Origin: Kingdonia uniflora
Taxonomy: Eukaryota > Streptophyta > Magnoliopsida > Ranunculales > Circaeasteraceae
Length of the DNA: 64,000 nucleotides
Assembly: GCA_014058105.1 (NCBI GenBank)
Contig: JACGCM010000146.1
Coordinates: 682,001-746,000, forward strand
Direction: 5' to 3'
The stretch's first letter is position 1. Every line of letters begins with the position of its first letter. Both the position numbers and the translations under genes were made by a program. Positions 12,101-22,413 of this stretch are shown one piece after another. The notes under the pieces were generated by a model. The model made no database searches. It was not told the origin of the DNA and was given only the letters and a program-made list of their open reading frames with translations.

Positions 12101-14122
12101 AGTGAGCGGGGCTTGAAGGAAGTCTATTTAGAACTGTTAATTGAGAGAGGCATAGTGTCGGACCCAGCTCGGGTAAAATTCTTGGCGCAAGAAGCATGTA
12201 ATCGCCATAGTATAGAGGTGCAAAGATGCTCAGCTCAGGCTGGAGTATCCATCATATGGGGTGGTGTAGGTTCGTTGCTTAATGTGTTTGACTTTTGTAG
12301 GAGCAAAGGGCAATGAGGATCCATTTCTTTAACATAAGGAAGGAAGATAGAAGGATTTATACACAATTAGAAATCGATTTGAGGCATGCTTGTGACGAAC
12401 TGGAGCGATGCAAAGGTCATAATGCATGTCTCGAGAGGGAAAAGGTGGAGTATAATAAGTTGTTGCAGAGTTCGGATAAGAGAGTGACATTGTTAGAAGT
12501 ACATTTACTAGATGCGCAGAAACGTTTGCAAATGTCCCAATCGTGCTTGAAGAAGTATCTTACTCCAAAGCGGGGTAAATGTGCTCGTAACACGGATCAC
12601 GAACATCAGATAGCCGATGTGATCGCGTTTTATGGGGGCAAGCTCGAGAGAGTAGAAAATGAATTTAGACATTATATCTCGAACTGTGGTAAAGATGTTG
12701 AAGTAGAGAATAATAATGTTGAAAATATGTGGTTTGCAAAAAGGAATGAGTGTAGAGGAGCTTCAACCTCAAAACCGCGAGCTGAAGAGTCCGATGAGGA
12801 GGAGGTCGATGATCTGTTACCTCACACATGGCATAAGACCCATCTGCAAGAGGTCAAAATCTTTAATGAACCTTTGCAAGTAGATGCGAGTAGTAGTACG
12901 GTTCAATCATAAGCTAACAAAATGTGGCATATGATTGTGCTCTGCATAATGTAGTTGATTCGCATATCATAGCTTGATATTGTAATAAATGTTGCTGAAT
13001 GATATGTCTTATTGGAATGAATATCTGTTGATAGATGTATTGTCATTTGTAATTTGTTCTTCTAGGCTGAAGACAATGAACAAGACGAACTGACTGTCTT
13101 ATCCACATTAAATAAGGAATTGTCTGCAGAGTTACAGCAATGTTCGTTGGCGGTTAAAAATACGACTTTGTCGAATTTGAAGTTGGAATATGATATGTTG
13201 AAACTACAGACTCGACTAAATGCTATGACTGTAGAGTTATCATGTAAGGATGCAGAGATATTGACTGCTAATAATGAAGCCGAATTGTGGAAAGAATCTC
13301 TGAAGAAGAAAAAGTTGGATACAGTGACTGCGAATCAACAAGTACTGGATCTGCTAAGTATGATTGAAAAGAAGAAGAACGATCTGTTGTACCATCACTC
13401 GGTGGTAGCAAATAATACTGATCTCTTAAAGACTCAAGATGATGAAATCCGTCATTTGCGAGAGCGTATGAAAAAGCTGAATTGGGATTTGTGTAAGGCT
13501 CGAGATTCATGCCAGAGAAAAAGTGACCGTGCCAAAACTCACAAGGAAGCATGTTTTGATACTAGAGTGTATGCAAGATAATGAAGTTTACGAGGAGCTT
13601 CATGGGAAGTATAAAGATTCGCAGAGGTTGGTGGATGCCACAGATGATAAGATCAATTATTCAAAGAAGATAGATAAGAAGTTGCAATGTTCGAAGTAAG
13701 AGATGGAGCGTAGTGTGCAGAGAACGAAGCAATATAGAGATTCATTACTGCAGGAGAAAAAGTCTCTGGCAGATCAATGTAAGGATCTTGAAGATGAACT
13801 AAACAAGGTGAAGGCCGAGTTTTGTGAAGCTACATTGTTGACTGCAGATAATGTTACGTTGCGCCCTATGGCTATGTTGCATGCTGATGCAGAGAAATTT
13901 CAAACAGAGCATGATTCAATCTTGGATGCTTCAACTGAATGCGGCATGGAGTATGATTTGCAACTAGCGCGGTTATCTTATATAGATAATCTGATGTCGA
14001 GAGTTATGGAATTATTTAATACACCTTCTACTGTAGTTGATGCGGCTATACCTTTCCCTGCCTTACTTTCATCTGGGCCTGGGGAAAGTTTGAATGTTGT
14101 ATGCCCGAAGTGTGAAAGGTAG
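9164..14122 (+). pseudogene. Element B main antisense gene: gypsy-type-transposon-like domain plus long coiled coil, multi-exon
   Basis: I start at ATG 9164 (MAEDRDR, matching MADNRDR in C at 28407) rather than GTG 9146. By comparison with C and D: exon 1 9164-9503, intron 9504-9662 (GTTAGT...), exon 2 9663-10512, intron 10513-10588 (GTATCT...TTGGCAG), exon 3 10589-11070, intron 11071-11162 (GTATCT...GGTACAG), exon 4 11163-11604, then exons from 11762 and 13065. Exon 2 encodes a globular region with GYLFSDSAKPKLFDFESAGR, like the plant 'putative gypsy type transposon' family (Pfam PF04195, my recollection). Exons 3-4 are charged linker. The rest is coiled coil, with a conserved block at 12065-12240 and a terminal CPKCER. 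It is broken by frameshifts near 10100 and 10300 and by stops at 9919 and 13579. Its role is unknown. Confidence 0.72.
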
Positions 14123-14279
14123 TTTCATTGTTTATATTATAATCAGACATAGTGTAAATATGTCTTTGCTATAGAAAAAATGTCAAAAGTTTAGTAGAAA
14201 ATGTTTTTGTTCTCTAATCTCTTTGTATGGTCGAATTGGGTGAACCAATAAACGATAATGTTGAGATATGATTGCAGTG

Positions 14280-15065
14280 GTGTTGTATTCTCTTGTACAT
14301 AGGTCGAATTGAGCAAGTCAATAAGCAACTTTAAAGAGACTTATAAAATGTTTGAATTGCTGAATAATGCGTCTCTGCCTGATTGAATCGATAAGCGACC
14401 TTTGGAGAGCGAGTATATTTGAAAATTGATGTTGTAGGTCTCAGTCATAGGTTGCTTTGAGCGTATCAATAGGCAACCGTACTGAGACACCTTTGAATAT
14501 TGAATAGTTGTATGATGCAACTCTGTTAGATTGAATTGATTGTCTCAATAAGCGACCTTATGGGAGCGAATTTATTTGAACAACTAGGACGTAGGCCTCA
14601 GTCACAGGTCGAATTGAGCATATCAATAAGCGACCATATTGAGACATCTTGATTATTAAATAGCTGTATGGCGCATCTCTCGAAGATCAAATTGATTGTC
14701 TCAATAAGCAACCTTATAAGAGCAAATTTATTTAAACAGCTATGATGTAGGTCTCAGTTACAGGTCGAATTGAGCGTATCAATAAGCGACCGTACTAAGA
14801 CATCTTGAACATTGAATAGCTGTATGGCGCATCTTTGGCAGATTGAATTGATTGTCTCAATAAGCGACCTTATGGGAGCAAATTTATTTGAACAACTATG
14901 AAGTAGGACTCAGTCACAGGTCAAATTAAGCGTATCAATACGCGACCGTACTGAGACATCTTTGAATATTGAATAGGTGTATGATGTATCTCTGCCAGAT
15001 CGAATTGATTATCTCAATAAGCGACCTTATGGGACCGAATTAATTTGAACAACTAGGATGTAGTT
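14280..15065. repeat. Minisatellite of element B, ~157-bp units with hairpins
   Basis: The phrase GGTCTCAGTCACAGGTCGAAT recurs near 14432, 14590, 14747 and 14907, about 157 bases apart, with partial copies at both ends. A clean hairpin is at 14763-14791: GGTCG pairs with CGACC and the inner ATTGA pairs with TCAAT around a 5-base loop. Each unit contains a second diverged AATAAGCGACC half, so the unit looks like a dimer or trimer of a ~52-bp ancestor. The array separates the ends of the convergent pol and antisense genes. Confidence 0.9.
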
Positions 15066-15169
15066 ATTCTCCGAGATAGACGGAGATAACAAAAATGCTT
15101 GAATTTAGTAGACTTGCAAGTTTCAGATGGAAAAGTACTTTATAACAATGGATATTACAGCGTGCTTAT

Positions 15170-16320
15170 TTTGATACAGCTTCAATCGGCGAGTATTCCA
15201 TGGATTAGGTACAGGTACTCTATCATGCGTACTGAGATAGTAGGATCCAAAACCACTCATTCCAGTTGTAATAAAAAGGCCTTCTCAATTCTCTGCCAGC
15301 TTCCCAGCATTTGGTGTTTTGCGATGAGGTGGGATTTCTCTGAGAACGAGGTCTTTAACTTTGAATTCTCTGGGTTGGACACGTTTGTTATATGACCGGG
15401 ATAAAGCAAGATGATATCTTCTCAGATTAACAATGGCTCTGTCACGTATTTCCTTGATCAAATTCAGATTACATGCAATCTGAAATTCATTTTCTTCATC
15501 GGTAATCTTGTGATCTCGTATTGGGTGATGGTATTGAGTGGGAACGATGGCTTCAGTTCCATAGGCTAGTAAGAATGGAGTACAGCCGGTTGCGGTTCTT
15601 GGAGTTGTTCGCTAGGCCCAAAGTACGTATGGTAACTCGTTCAACCAGTTCCCCTTTTTGTCGTCAAAACATTTCTTGATGCCATCCACAATAGTTCGAT
15701 TAGTAATCTCAGCCTGTCCGTTTCCTTGTGGGTAATAAGGATTGGATGGGAAATGAATGATGTTGTACTTATTAAGGAATATGATGACCTTGGAACCAAC
15801 GAACTGTGGTCCATTATTAATTTGGATGAGATGTGGTCTGCCGAATTGGATAATAATGTTCTCCCAGATAAACCTGATGACTTCGTCTTCTTGGATTTGG
15901 CACAACGGAACTGCTTCTACCCATTTAGTGAAGTAATCTGTAGCGACCAACAAATGTTTTCATTTTCCTGGTGCTGTAGGAAAATCTCCTACGAGATCGA
16001 GGGCCCATCGTCTGAATGGCTAAGTGACTTGGCTCGAGTATAATTTAAGTGTTGAAGCTCAAATTTTAGGTCCGTACCGCTGACAAGCGTCACACTTATG
16101 GGCATATTCGATTGCCTTTGCTTTCATCTTAGGCGATAACATTCCTTAAGTTAAAGCTCTATTTGCAAGAAATCGTCCTGCTGCATGGGATCCGCACGTG
16201 CCTTCGTGTAGATCGTGTAAGAATTGTTGTGCTTCTTTGTCGGATCGACAATGGAGGTAGGGACCAGTGACCGAAATTTTATATAGGAGATTGTCCTGAA
16301 CAGTGTATCATCGAGTGTTG
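15170..16320 (-). pseudogene. Element B integrase
   Basis: This is the DDE integrase that inserts the DNA copy into the chromosome. The frame 15953-15612 carries ATDYFTKWVEAVPL (first Asp), then INNGPQF where the family has DNGxQF, and NPYYPQGNGQAEITNR (catalytic Glu). The second catalytic Asp is therefore Asn. A zinc-finger HxxH-CxxC region precedes it (cysteines near 16090), and the C-terminal tail runs to about 15170 in broken frames. It is the last pol domain and ends at the minisatellite. Inactive as read. Confidence 0.88.
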
Positions 16321-16324
16321 TTAA

Positions 16325-16990
16325 TTAATCTCTGCCGCTCGAATTATCTTCGATCTCTTCGTTTCCCCCAGAATTAATGGCGTTGGATTCAATGGTATTG
16401 ATACTGGGGTTAGAAATGACATCAATCTTTAAGTAACGAGCTTCTGATCCAAGGACACCAACAAGGTAAGCGAGCGCATCTGAATGTCTATTTTCTCCCC
16501 TTGGAAAATGTTCCATAGAAATTTTCTAGAATATGTTCATTTGTTCGACCACTGCAGCAGCATAGTCGACCATTCTCCCATTGGTTTGATAGACTCTTTT
16601 GTAATGGCTGACGATTAGCAATGAATCTGTGTAGACAGAGAGTTCTGCTACTCCCAGTGTGATTGCCATGTCCAAGCCATGAATCAAGGCCTCATATTCT
16701 GCTTCCTTATGGGTTGCTTCAAAACTGAGGTGAGCGGATTTTTGAAGCCGATCATTGGAGGGAGTAATAAGAATGATTCCAATCCCTGATCCGGATGGAC
16801 CGATAGAAGCGTTAGTCAAAAGTTGCCAACCTTTCTTTGTTACCCAATCTGATTTATCTTCGGATTGATCTGCGAGTGTCCCATCTTTCTGGTCTATAAA
16901 TTTTTCCTCCCAATCAGGATCTTCTACAAGAAAATCTGCTATAGCTTGACCTTTTTCGGAATGGTGTGGTTCGAAATGTATATCGTGCAC
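16325..16990 (-). pseudogene. Element B archaeal-type RNase H domain of pol
   Basis: The frame 16990-16526 holds the second RNase H typical of Tat/Ogre pol: GWQLLTNASIGPSGSGIGI, EATHKEAEYEALIHGLDMA and VYTDSLLIVSHY. Family members read VDGSS where this has TNASI, so the first metal-binding Asp is Asn; the Glu and second Asp remain. A C-terminal piece (16516-16325) contains the ENRHSDALAYL motif with the last His/Asp region. A stop near 16523 separates the two frames. The preceding frame start also holds the tail of the RT-linked RNase H. Confidence 0.85.
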
Positions 16991-16999
16991 CCCGAGTAT

Positions 17000-18489
17000 T
17001 ACAGACCATTATTGAATACGTTAAGATTTTTCGCGCTTGGATAAGTTTTCACAAAGTGGATAGTTCGTCAAGACAAGAATAGTATGAGCTTGGAAATACT
17101 ACTTCAACTTTTGTGATGTATAGACGAGAGTTTGAATAAGCTTTTCAATCTTGGTGTATCTCGTTTTAGCGGGAGTCAGAGTCTTTTTGATAAAATAGAC
17201 TAGTTTTTCAGTCTTTTCTTCGATTCAGAGGATGGAGCTAAGAGATATATCTGTAAAAGCTAGGTATACTGTGAGCTCTTCTCCATCTACTAGTGTGCTC
17301 ATAACTGGTAGTTTGCCCAAATAACTCTTGAGCTCAAGGAAAGCCACTTCACACTTGTCTGTCCATTTAATCTCTGGATCTTTCTTTGATATTCCTCGTG
17401 ATGTGCCCTATTTTAACAGATCGAATAAGGGTCGATATCTATCTGAAGATTTGGATACGAATCTGTTTAGTGCTGCAATCTTCCCGGCTAGCTTCTGAAC
17501 GTCTTTCTTTGTCTTTGGTGACGGCATAGCCAAGAGAGCTCGTATGCGTGATGGGTCAGCTTCAATTCCTCTTTTACTGATTAGATGGCCTAGAAAATTT
17601 CTGGATTACACTCCGAACTAGCATTTATCGGGATTTAGACGCATCTTGTAAGATCGCAAAATCTCAAAAATTGCTCACAAATCAGTGAGATGGTTATCTT
17701 TCTTAAGACTTTTGCAGAGCATATCGTCGATGTAGACCTCCATTGTTTTACCGAGATTGTCTTTGAACATTTATGTCATCAATCTCTGATAGGTAGCTCT
17801 TGCATTTTTCAGGCCGAAAGGCATGCCTTTATAGCAATATAGACCTTATTCGGTGATGAACCCAGTTTTGTCTTGATCTACAAGAAGAAGTGGTATCTGA
17901 TTATATCCTGATACAGTGTCCATCATTGAAAGGAGTTCATGCCCTGCTATAGAATCGAGTAGGTGATTAATGATTTGAAGTGGAAAGCAATCTTTCGGCG
18001 TGTGCTTGTTGAGATCTGTGAAATCAGCACAGACTGGAATTTTGCCATTCCTTTTTGGGACTGCGATAATGTTCGAGATCCAGTCAGGGTAAATAGCTTT
18101 GCAAATGAAACCGACCTTAATCAATTTTTCGATCTCTTTATTTACTTTGTCTCGCAATCTTGGTGCTAGAGTCCGATACTTTTGTTTGACCAGTTCTGCT
18201 TTATCTTTCAACCTTAGCCTGTGGCATGCTATAGCTGGATCAATCCCTGGTATTTCATGAAACATCCATGTAAAGACATTACTATTCTCTGTAAGGAATT
18301 GTATGAGATTCGAGCGTTCCTCCGTGCTAAAGAGAGTTCCAATGTGAGTTCCCCTATTCGTACCACTGATCTCGACGTACTCTGTTGGTTCGATGTCTGG
18401 AAACTGAGGTTCTGCTGGAATTGACTGTTGTAATTGCTATGCAGGAGTTGTTGCAGCTGGCTTAGTTTCAATGGAAACAGTATTATCAC
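17000..18489 (-). pseudogene. Element B reverse transcriptase and first RNase H
   Basis: The open part 18265-17846 contains the RT fingers: GFICKAIYPDWISNIIAVPK, the DFTDLNKHTPKDCFPL motif and SGYNQIPLL. The catalytic YIDDMLCKS motif follows near 17730 after a stop. Thumb, connection and RNase H follow in broken frames to ~17000. The YIDDMLxKS form and DFxDLNKxTPKDxFPLP are typical of Tat-lineage RTs. Many of the stops are single transitions. No functional enzyme is possible from this copy. Confidence 0.88.
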
Positions 18490-18493
18490 AACC

Positions 18494-18958
18494 TCAAGCT
18501 AATTTATGGCTTCCTTTGATTTCGTAGATCCCACCTTTCCAATTGAACCGTAATGCCTGATGATATGTGAAGGGAATAACTTTCATGTTATGTAACCATG
18601 GCCGTCCCATGATGTCCAGGTAGCGGGATTTGGCTTTGATGACGTAGAAAACTACGTCAAGTATGACTGGCCCAGCTGTGATGGGAAGTATGATTTTCCC
18701 CACACATTCTTCCATAGAGCCATTAAATCCAGAGACATTGATGTTACTTGTTTTGACTTTGTCTGCTAAGCCCATTTGGTCGATTGTACTCTGGAAAATT
18801 AGTTCGATACTGCTGCCAGTATCTACCATCATCGTATGTATAACTATGTTCTTTAACTTTAACATGATCACAAGTGCATCTTGGTGCTGAAAGTTGACGT
18901 GACAAGCGTCACAGTCTACGAATGAAATCCCAGCTCGTCGGTTGCTAAATTTTGGCAA
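18494..18958 (-). CDS. Element B aspartic protease domain of pol
   Basis: Open frame of 154 codons with the active-site motif MMVDTGSSIELIF. A hydrophobic-hydrophobic-Gly segment (KIILPITAGPVILDVVFYV) and an IMGRPWLHNMK motif follow. This is the usual layout of Gypsy Tat proteases that process gag-pol. It is continuous with flanking pol by homology but separated by stops. The protease motif itself is intact. Confidence 0.8.
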   Translation of the reverse strand: MPKFSNRRAGISFVDCDACHVNFQHQDALVIMLKLKNIVIHTMMVDTGSSIELIFQSTIDQMGLADKVKTSNINVSGFNGSMEECVGKIILPITAGPVILDVVFYVIKAKSRYLDIMGRPWLHNMKVIPFTYHQALRFNWKGGIYEIKGSHKLA

Positions 18959-19161
18959 AAGCGAGCTTCTTTATCTGTCATTGTCAGATCATGGTATTGT
19001 CCGACACGCCTACGCTTGAATTTTTTGGAGTTGTTGATTATCTGAGTCTCGATGAAGTATAAGTGTTTTTCTTCATTTGTTTCATCAACTTGGACGATCT
19101 TGGCGTCAGTCTTGTAGCTGCCATCCTTATAACTTTTGATGTCAGCAATATACTCCAGCAT

Positions 19162-20579
19162 TCAACCTTGTGCAAATATATTATGGAGAAAAAATATCAA
19201 TGCGAAGCATCGCTTCATGTCATGATGTTGAATCTGGTGGTGAATACAATATGGCTTTCCTGGTATGGGCGTAAGAGTATTGGCAGTTCTGAGGCATTCA
19301 TCCTTTCTATCAGTGGGTACAAGTTTGTAAGTGTAGTTGTTAACTGTGGTATACACAAAATTGGCTTCCTCCGCCCTTAGCATCCTTGATTGTCATTGGA
19401 TTTGAATCACTTCTTATCACCCCCATAGTCTTTATTGCTGTTATGGGCTCATTCGTCGGGATGGCAATTTGTTGGTAGGGCGGTACGTTGAGGGCTTGGC
19501 TTCACAATTGACAATCGCTCAAGGTCGATAAAGTCGTGGACCTTCTCTATCATGTCCTCTAATGTCAATGGTTTGTTGAGAACCAGGTGCTCTTTGACTT
19601 GCCCATCCGCGATTAAAGCATTGGTGAAGGCGGAGATTGTGATTTTTTTATCGATTTTCTGGGCTAGTCTGTAAAATATCCTGGTAAACGTCTCTAATTT
19701 TTCATCTGGCACCTGCTTGAGGCTGAACAAAGAGTAAAGACTCTCCTCCTTGTCTTTATTGTGCGAATAGTTTTTGATAAATAGTTCGCGAAGTTGTTCG
19801 AAAGTGAAGATAGATTCTTCATTGAGTGTGTGGAACCATCAAAGAGGTTCTCCTTTCAAACTGGTTAGAAAAAGGCAACAGAGGATGTGGTTTGATGTCG
19901 AGTGCAGTCCCAAAGAATCCTGAAATTCTTGGACGTGTTCCACAGGATCTCCCCCCTTGAATTTTTGAATCTTCGTAGTATGAAAACTAGCAGGCACTTC
20001 CTCATCTAGCAACTCTTGTGCGAGTGGGCTCTTCTGTAGTTTAGGATAGCTATTTTTTGTAGTGTGTATTTGAGCATCCAACAGCTCTTTGATGCGCCTG
20101 TCCACCTGTTCTGGAGTGAGATGTAGGCGAAAAGTGACTGTTTGTCTTGCAACTGGTTCTCCCGCAGGATTATGCTCTCCTGTTGCTTCTCCCATGCGGT
20201 CATAGACTGAAACTCGAAGTTTATCTCTATATTGCTCCTCTTGTTGCTGTAGATCTATTACCGCTCCAGCGGGTAATGGTGGATTGATGTAACTCTGAGG
20301 TAGGACTGGTTCTTGCTTAATTTGAGGAAATACGATATTTTGGCCTCGATGTCCCAGGAGATCATGGACTATTATCCTTGAGACTGCAGGCAGAGCATTC
20401 TGCTGTCGCGGATTTGCTGTTATTTGAGCTTGAAGCTCTCTGTTTATTTCCTGCATGCTGGCGAGCTATTTCTCTAGCTCTATTCGTCGTTCGGCTTCTT
20501 CTTGCGCAGTTGTTCACAAATCTATGGCTCCTTCAGCCACGTCAAGCAGGACGTGGTGTGATTTTTCTTGATTTGCCAT
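19162..20579 (-). pseudogene. Element B gag
   Basis: The natural start is ATG 20579 (MANQEKS), followed by two in-frame stops, so the longest open part starts at 20456. The capsid core (retrotransposon gag domain) reads FHTTKIQKFKGGDPVEHVQEF, then FEQLRELF, then SLFSLKQVPDEKLETFTRIF. A degenerate nucleic-acid-binding knuckle (PYCIHHQIQHHDMKRC, 19300-19250) follows, as in many Tat gags. Gag packages the element RNA. Stops near 19840 and 19735 break it. Confidence 0.88.
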
Positions 20580-20636
20580 ATTTCAAAAGTAAATGCGGTA
20601 AAAACTGGATTGGAGAACGCTGAGTGTATGCTTTGA

Positions 20637-20654
20637 TTCCCATTGACGGTGCCA
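20637..20654 (-). other. Element B primer-binding site
   Basis: On the - strand, two bases after the 5' LTR, TGGCACCGTCAATGGG matches the TGGCACCGTCTGTGGG of D and TGGCACCGACTGTGG of C. The TGGC start is complementary to a tRNA GCCA 3' end. The tRNA itself cannot be named from sequence alone. Confidence 0.75.
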
Positions 20655-20656
20655 AA

Positions 20657-21333
20657 TGTAATAGCCTATTTTCATTGAGACCGAAAATAGTATCTTACAC
20701 CTTTAAAATGTAGAATTATGGTTTGGAACTAAAAGCAATCGACATGAGTTTTAGCGTGGAAATCCCTTGAATGGGTAAAAAACCACGACCTCTCCTGCGG
20801 ATTTTTGCAAGTATGGTATTTATATATAGATGCTAGCTATTACAAAGAGAGAAAGAGATCAAGTATATGAGTTTTGGTAAGGATGATTTTCTCTAAGAGT
20901 TCTCTAGGTGATAATAGCTGTCCTGGATCCTGATCTCCAGGTTTTTTTATAGGTCTTATAATATAACTGTTGGTTACATTAATGAGGGACGTTACAATAT
21001 CAGGTTTTGATGACTCTTCATAATGGTCTTCTGTAACATCTTGATATTTATTGATCTGTAGTGGATCTATTAATATTCTTTAGCTGTAACTTTAGATCGT
21101 TGGGAAGATACGATCTTTTGTGATGTTCGCATGCATACGACCTGTTGATAAATGGAGGAGTATCTTTTGTAGTGCGAAGTCACATGATGCTTTGATATCT
21201 TCAAACTGTAGGTACGGAAGTCTGTACTACGATCTCCTTGCTTTTAATCCTTAATTGGTTATCAGTGTATTTACTCAAGCTATGTGAGTTTGAATATCGG
21301 ACTCAGTATGAGGATTTGAAATTATCCCTCACA
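20657..21333 (-). repeat. Element B 5' LTR
   Basis: TGTAATAGCC...CCCTCACA on the + strand, pairing with 6957-7638. It contains a (TG)TATTTATATATA TATA-like stretch near 20818 (+ numbering). It is followed directly by the right target duplication ATACC at 21334-21338. Confidence 0.93.
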
Positions 21334-21338
21334 ATACC

Positions 21339-21466
21339 CTAGTACGTCGGTAGAATGGGAATGGGTTGGGCATCTCAAATGATTGATCGCCGATGTATCT
21401 CAACTTAAATTTATGCATCTCCGCATAAACTCTCTCTTCATAGACCATTCTTCGGGTTTTCACCAT
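21339..21466 (-). pseudogene. Element A sORF1, 5' half
   Basis: ATG at 21466 opens MVKTRRMVYEERVYAEMHKF, matching MVKTRSMVLEERIALETQRL of D sORF1. After 42 codons it meets the element B insertion; the rest is at 6956-6771. A TATA box (TATATAAAT on the - strand, 21540-21532) lies about 66 bp upstream. Confidence 0.75.
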
Positions 21467-21531
21467 TAATCTAGACTCCCAAAGAATTTTTCACAAAAGC
21501 GTACTTTGCCAGAATCCTTGGTACATGTACT

Positions 21532-21540
21532 ATTTATATA
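21532..21540 (-). promoter_or_regulatory. TATA box of element A antisense gene
   Basis: TATATAAAT on the - strand, within the stretch TTATATAAATAGTACATGTA that is shared with D at 44311-44330. It lies about 66 bp upstream of the sORF1 ATG. Confidence 0.6.
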
Positions 21541-21787
21541 ACTGCCATATTTAATGCACAGGTACTTTTCCAAAGCAATCATCATTCAATACAGAGCCAC
21601 TCTCTGAACCCCAAGTGTCGCGTACATCAATACTTCCAACATCATTCAATACAGATACATCTCACCACATAAAACAAATACCCATTTTCCATGCCAGTCA
21701 AATCAATATTACATTATTTATTATCAACTTTCAGCAACATAACTCCACAGATTCTTTCTCAACCAAAGCCACTCGTGACTTCAATTA

Positions 21788-21799
21788 TGAGGGGGAGAT
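21788..21799 (+). other. Element A polypurine tract
   Basis: TGAGGGGGAGAT directly precedes the 3' LTR start TGTAGGGACC. In D the same GAGGGGGAGAT precedes an LTR start identical over 18 bases. Confidence 0.85.
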
Positions 21800-22413
21800 T
21801 GTAGGGACCTATCCCTCGATTTAACCTAATTTAAGCTATTTCCAATTTGAACTACCTCCATATCAGACACACACATTTTACATGTGGCATGAACAGTTAA
21901 CAGTATCTCCTAGCCCACGAACTGATGAAGAATGTAGATCGAGCACAAACAGAAAAACATAAACAAATCAAAGACACCTGTCTCTCACGAACTTAACAGC
22001 TACTCAGTCAACCACCACTTTCCATATTGTTCAGAGAATGTGTTTCAGCACAATAACGAACTGCGGGCAAGGCCTATATAAGGAAAAAGTCCCAAAAGAG
22101 ACAGGATCAGAAAAATATACGAGAAATTACCAAGAAAACCATATTTTCTAGATTCTCAAACACCAAATTTCTTATTTACAAGATTAAGTATTTCTAGTGC
22201 GAGAGATCACTTATAATAAGATATCAGCCTCAAGCAATAAAAATTACTATTACTAAAATCCTCAACCCGAGGTCATAGATTTTTACCTATTTAGAGGTTT
22301 TCCATGCTAAATAACCTGTATCATTTCTTACTTTATATTAATTTTTCTCACAAAAACATTGGTGTAAGAGCTAATTCTGAGCCATCTCGAGCTTATGGAA
22401 TTAGGCCATTATA
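21800..22413 (+). repeat. Element A 3' LTR
   Basis: Starts TGTAGGGACCTATCCCTC, identical to the D LTR start. It ends GGAATTAGGCCATTATA, the diverged equivalent of the D LTR end. Its 5' partner lies outside the window. Length is 614 bp, against 576-577 bp in D. Confidence 0.85.

Larger units (their letters stand above)
6957..21333 (-). mobile_element. Element B, complete Tat-like Ty3/Gypsy retrotransposon, nested in A
   Basis: It is bounded by LTRs of 682 and 677 bp and a 5-bp target duplication. On the - strand from the right it reads 5' LTR, primer-binding site, gag, protease, RT, RNase H, archaeal-type RNase H, integrase. The left half carries a convergent + strand gene system (7855-14122), separated from pol by a minisatellite. 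Total length is 14,377 bp, in the range of large Tat/Ogre elements. All enzyme genes carry stops or frameshifts, so the copy looks dead. Lineage assignment rests on the second (archaeal-type) RNase H, the YIDDMLCKS RT motif and the antisense ORF. Confidence 0.93.
21334..22413 (+). mobile_element. Element A, right part after the element B insertion
   Basis: Starts with the right-hand ATACC duplication and continues element A: the 5' half of sORF1 on the - strand (21466-21339), its TATA box, the polypurine tract and the 3' LTR. Sequence from 21339 lines up with D at 44290-44500 in reverse complement. Confidence 0.9.
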
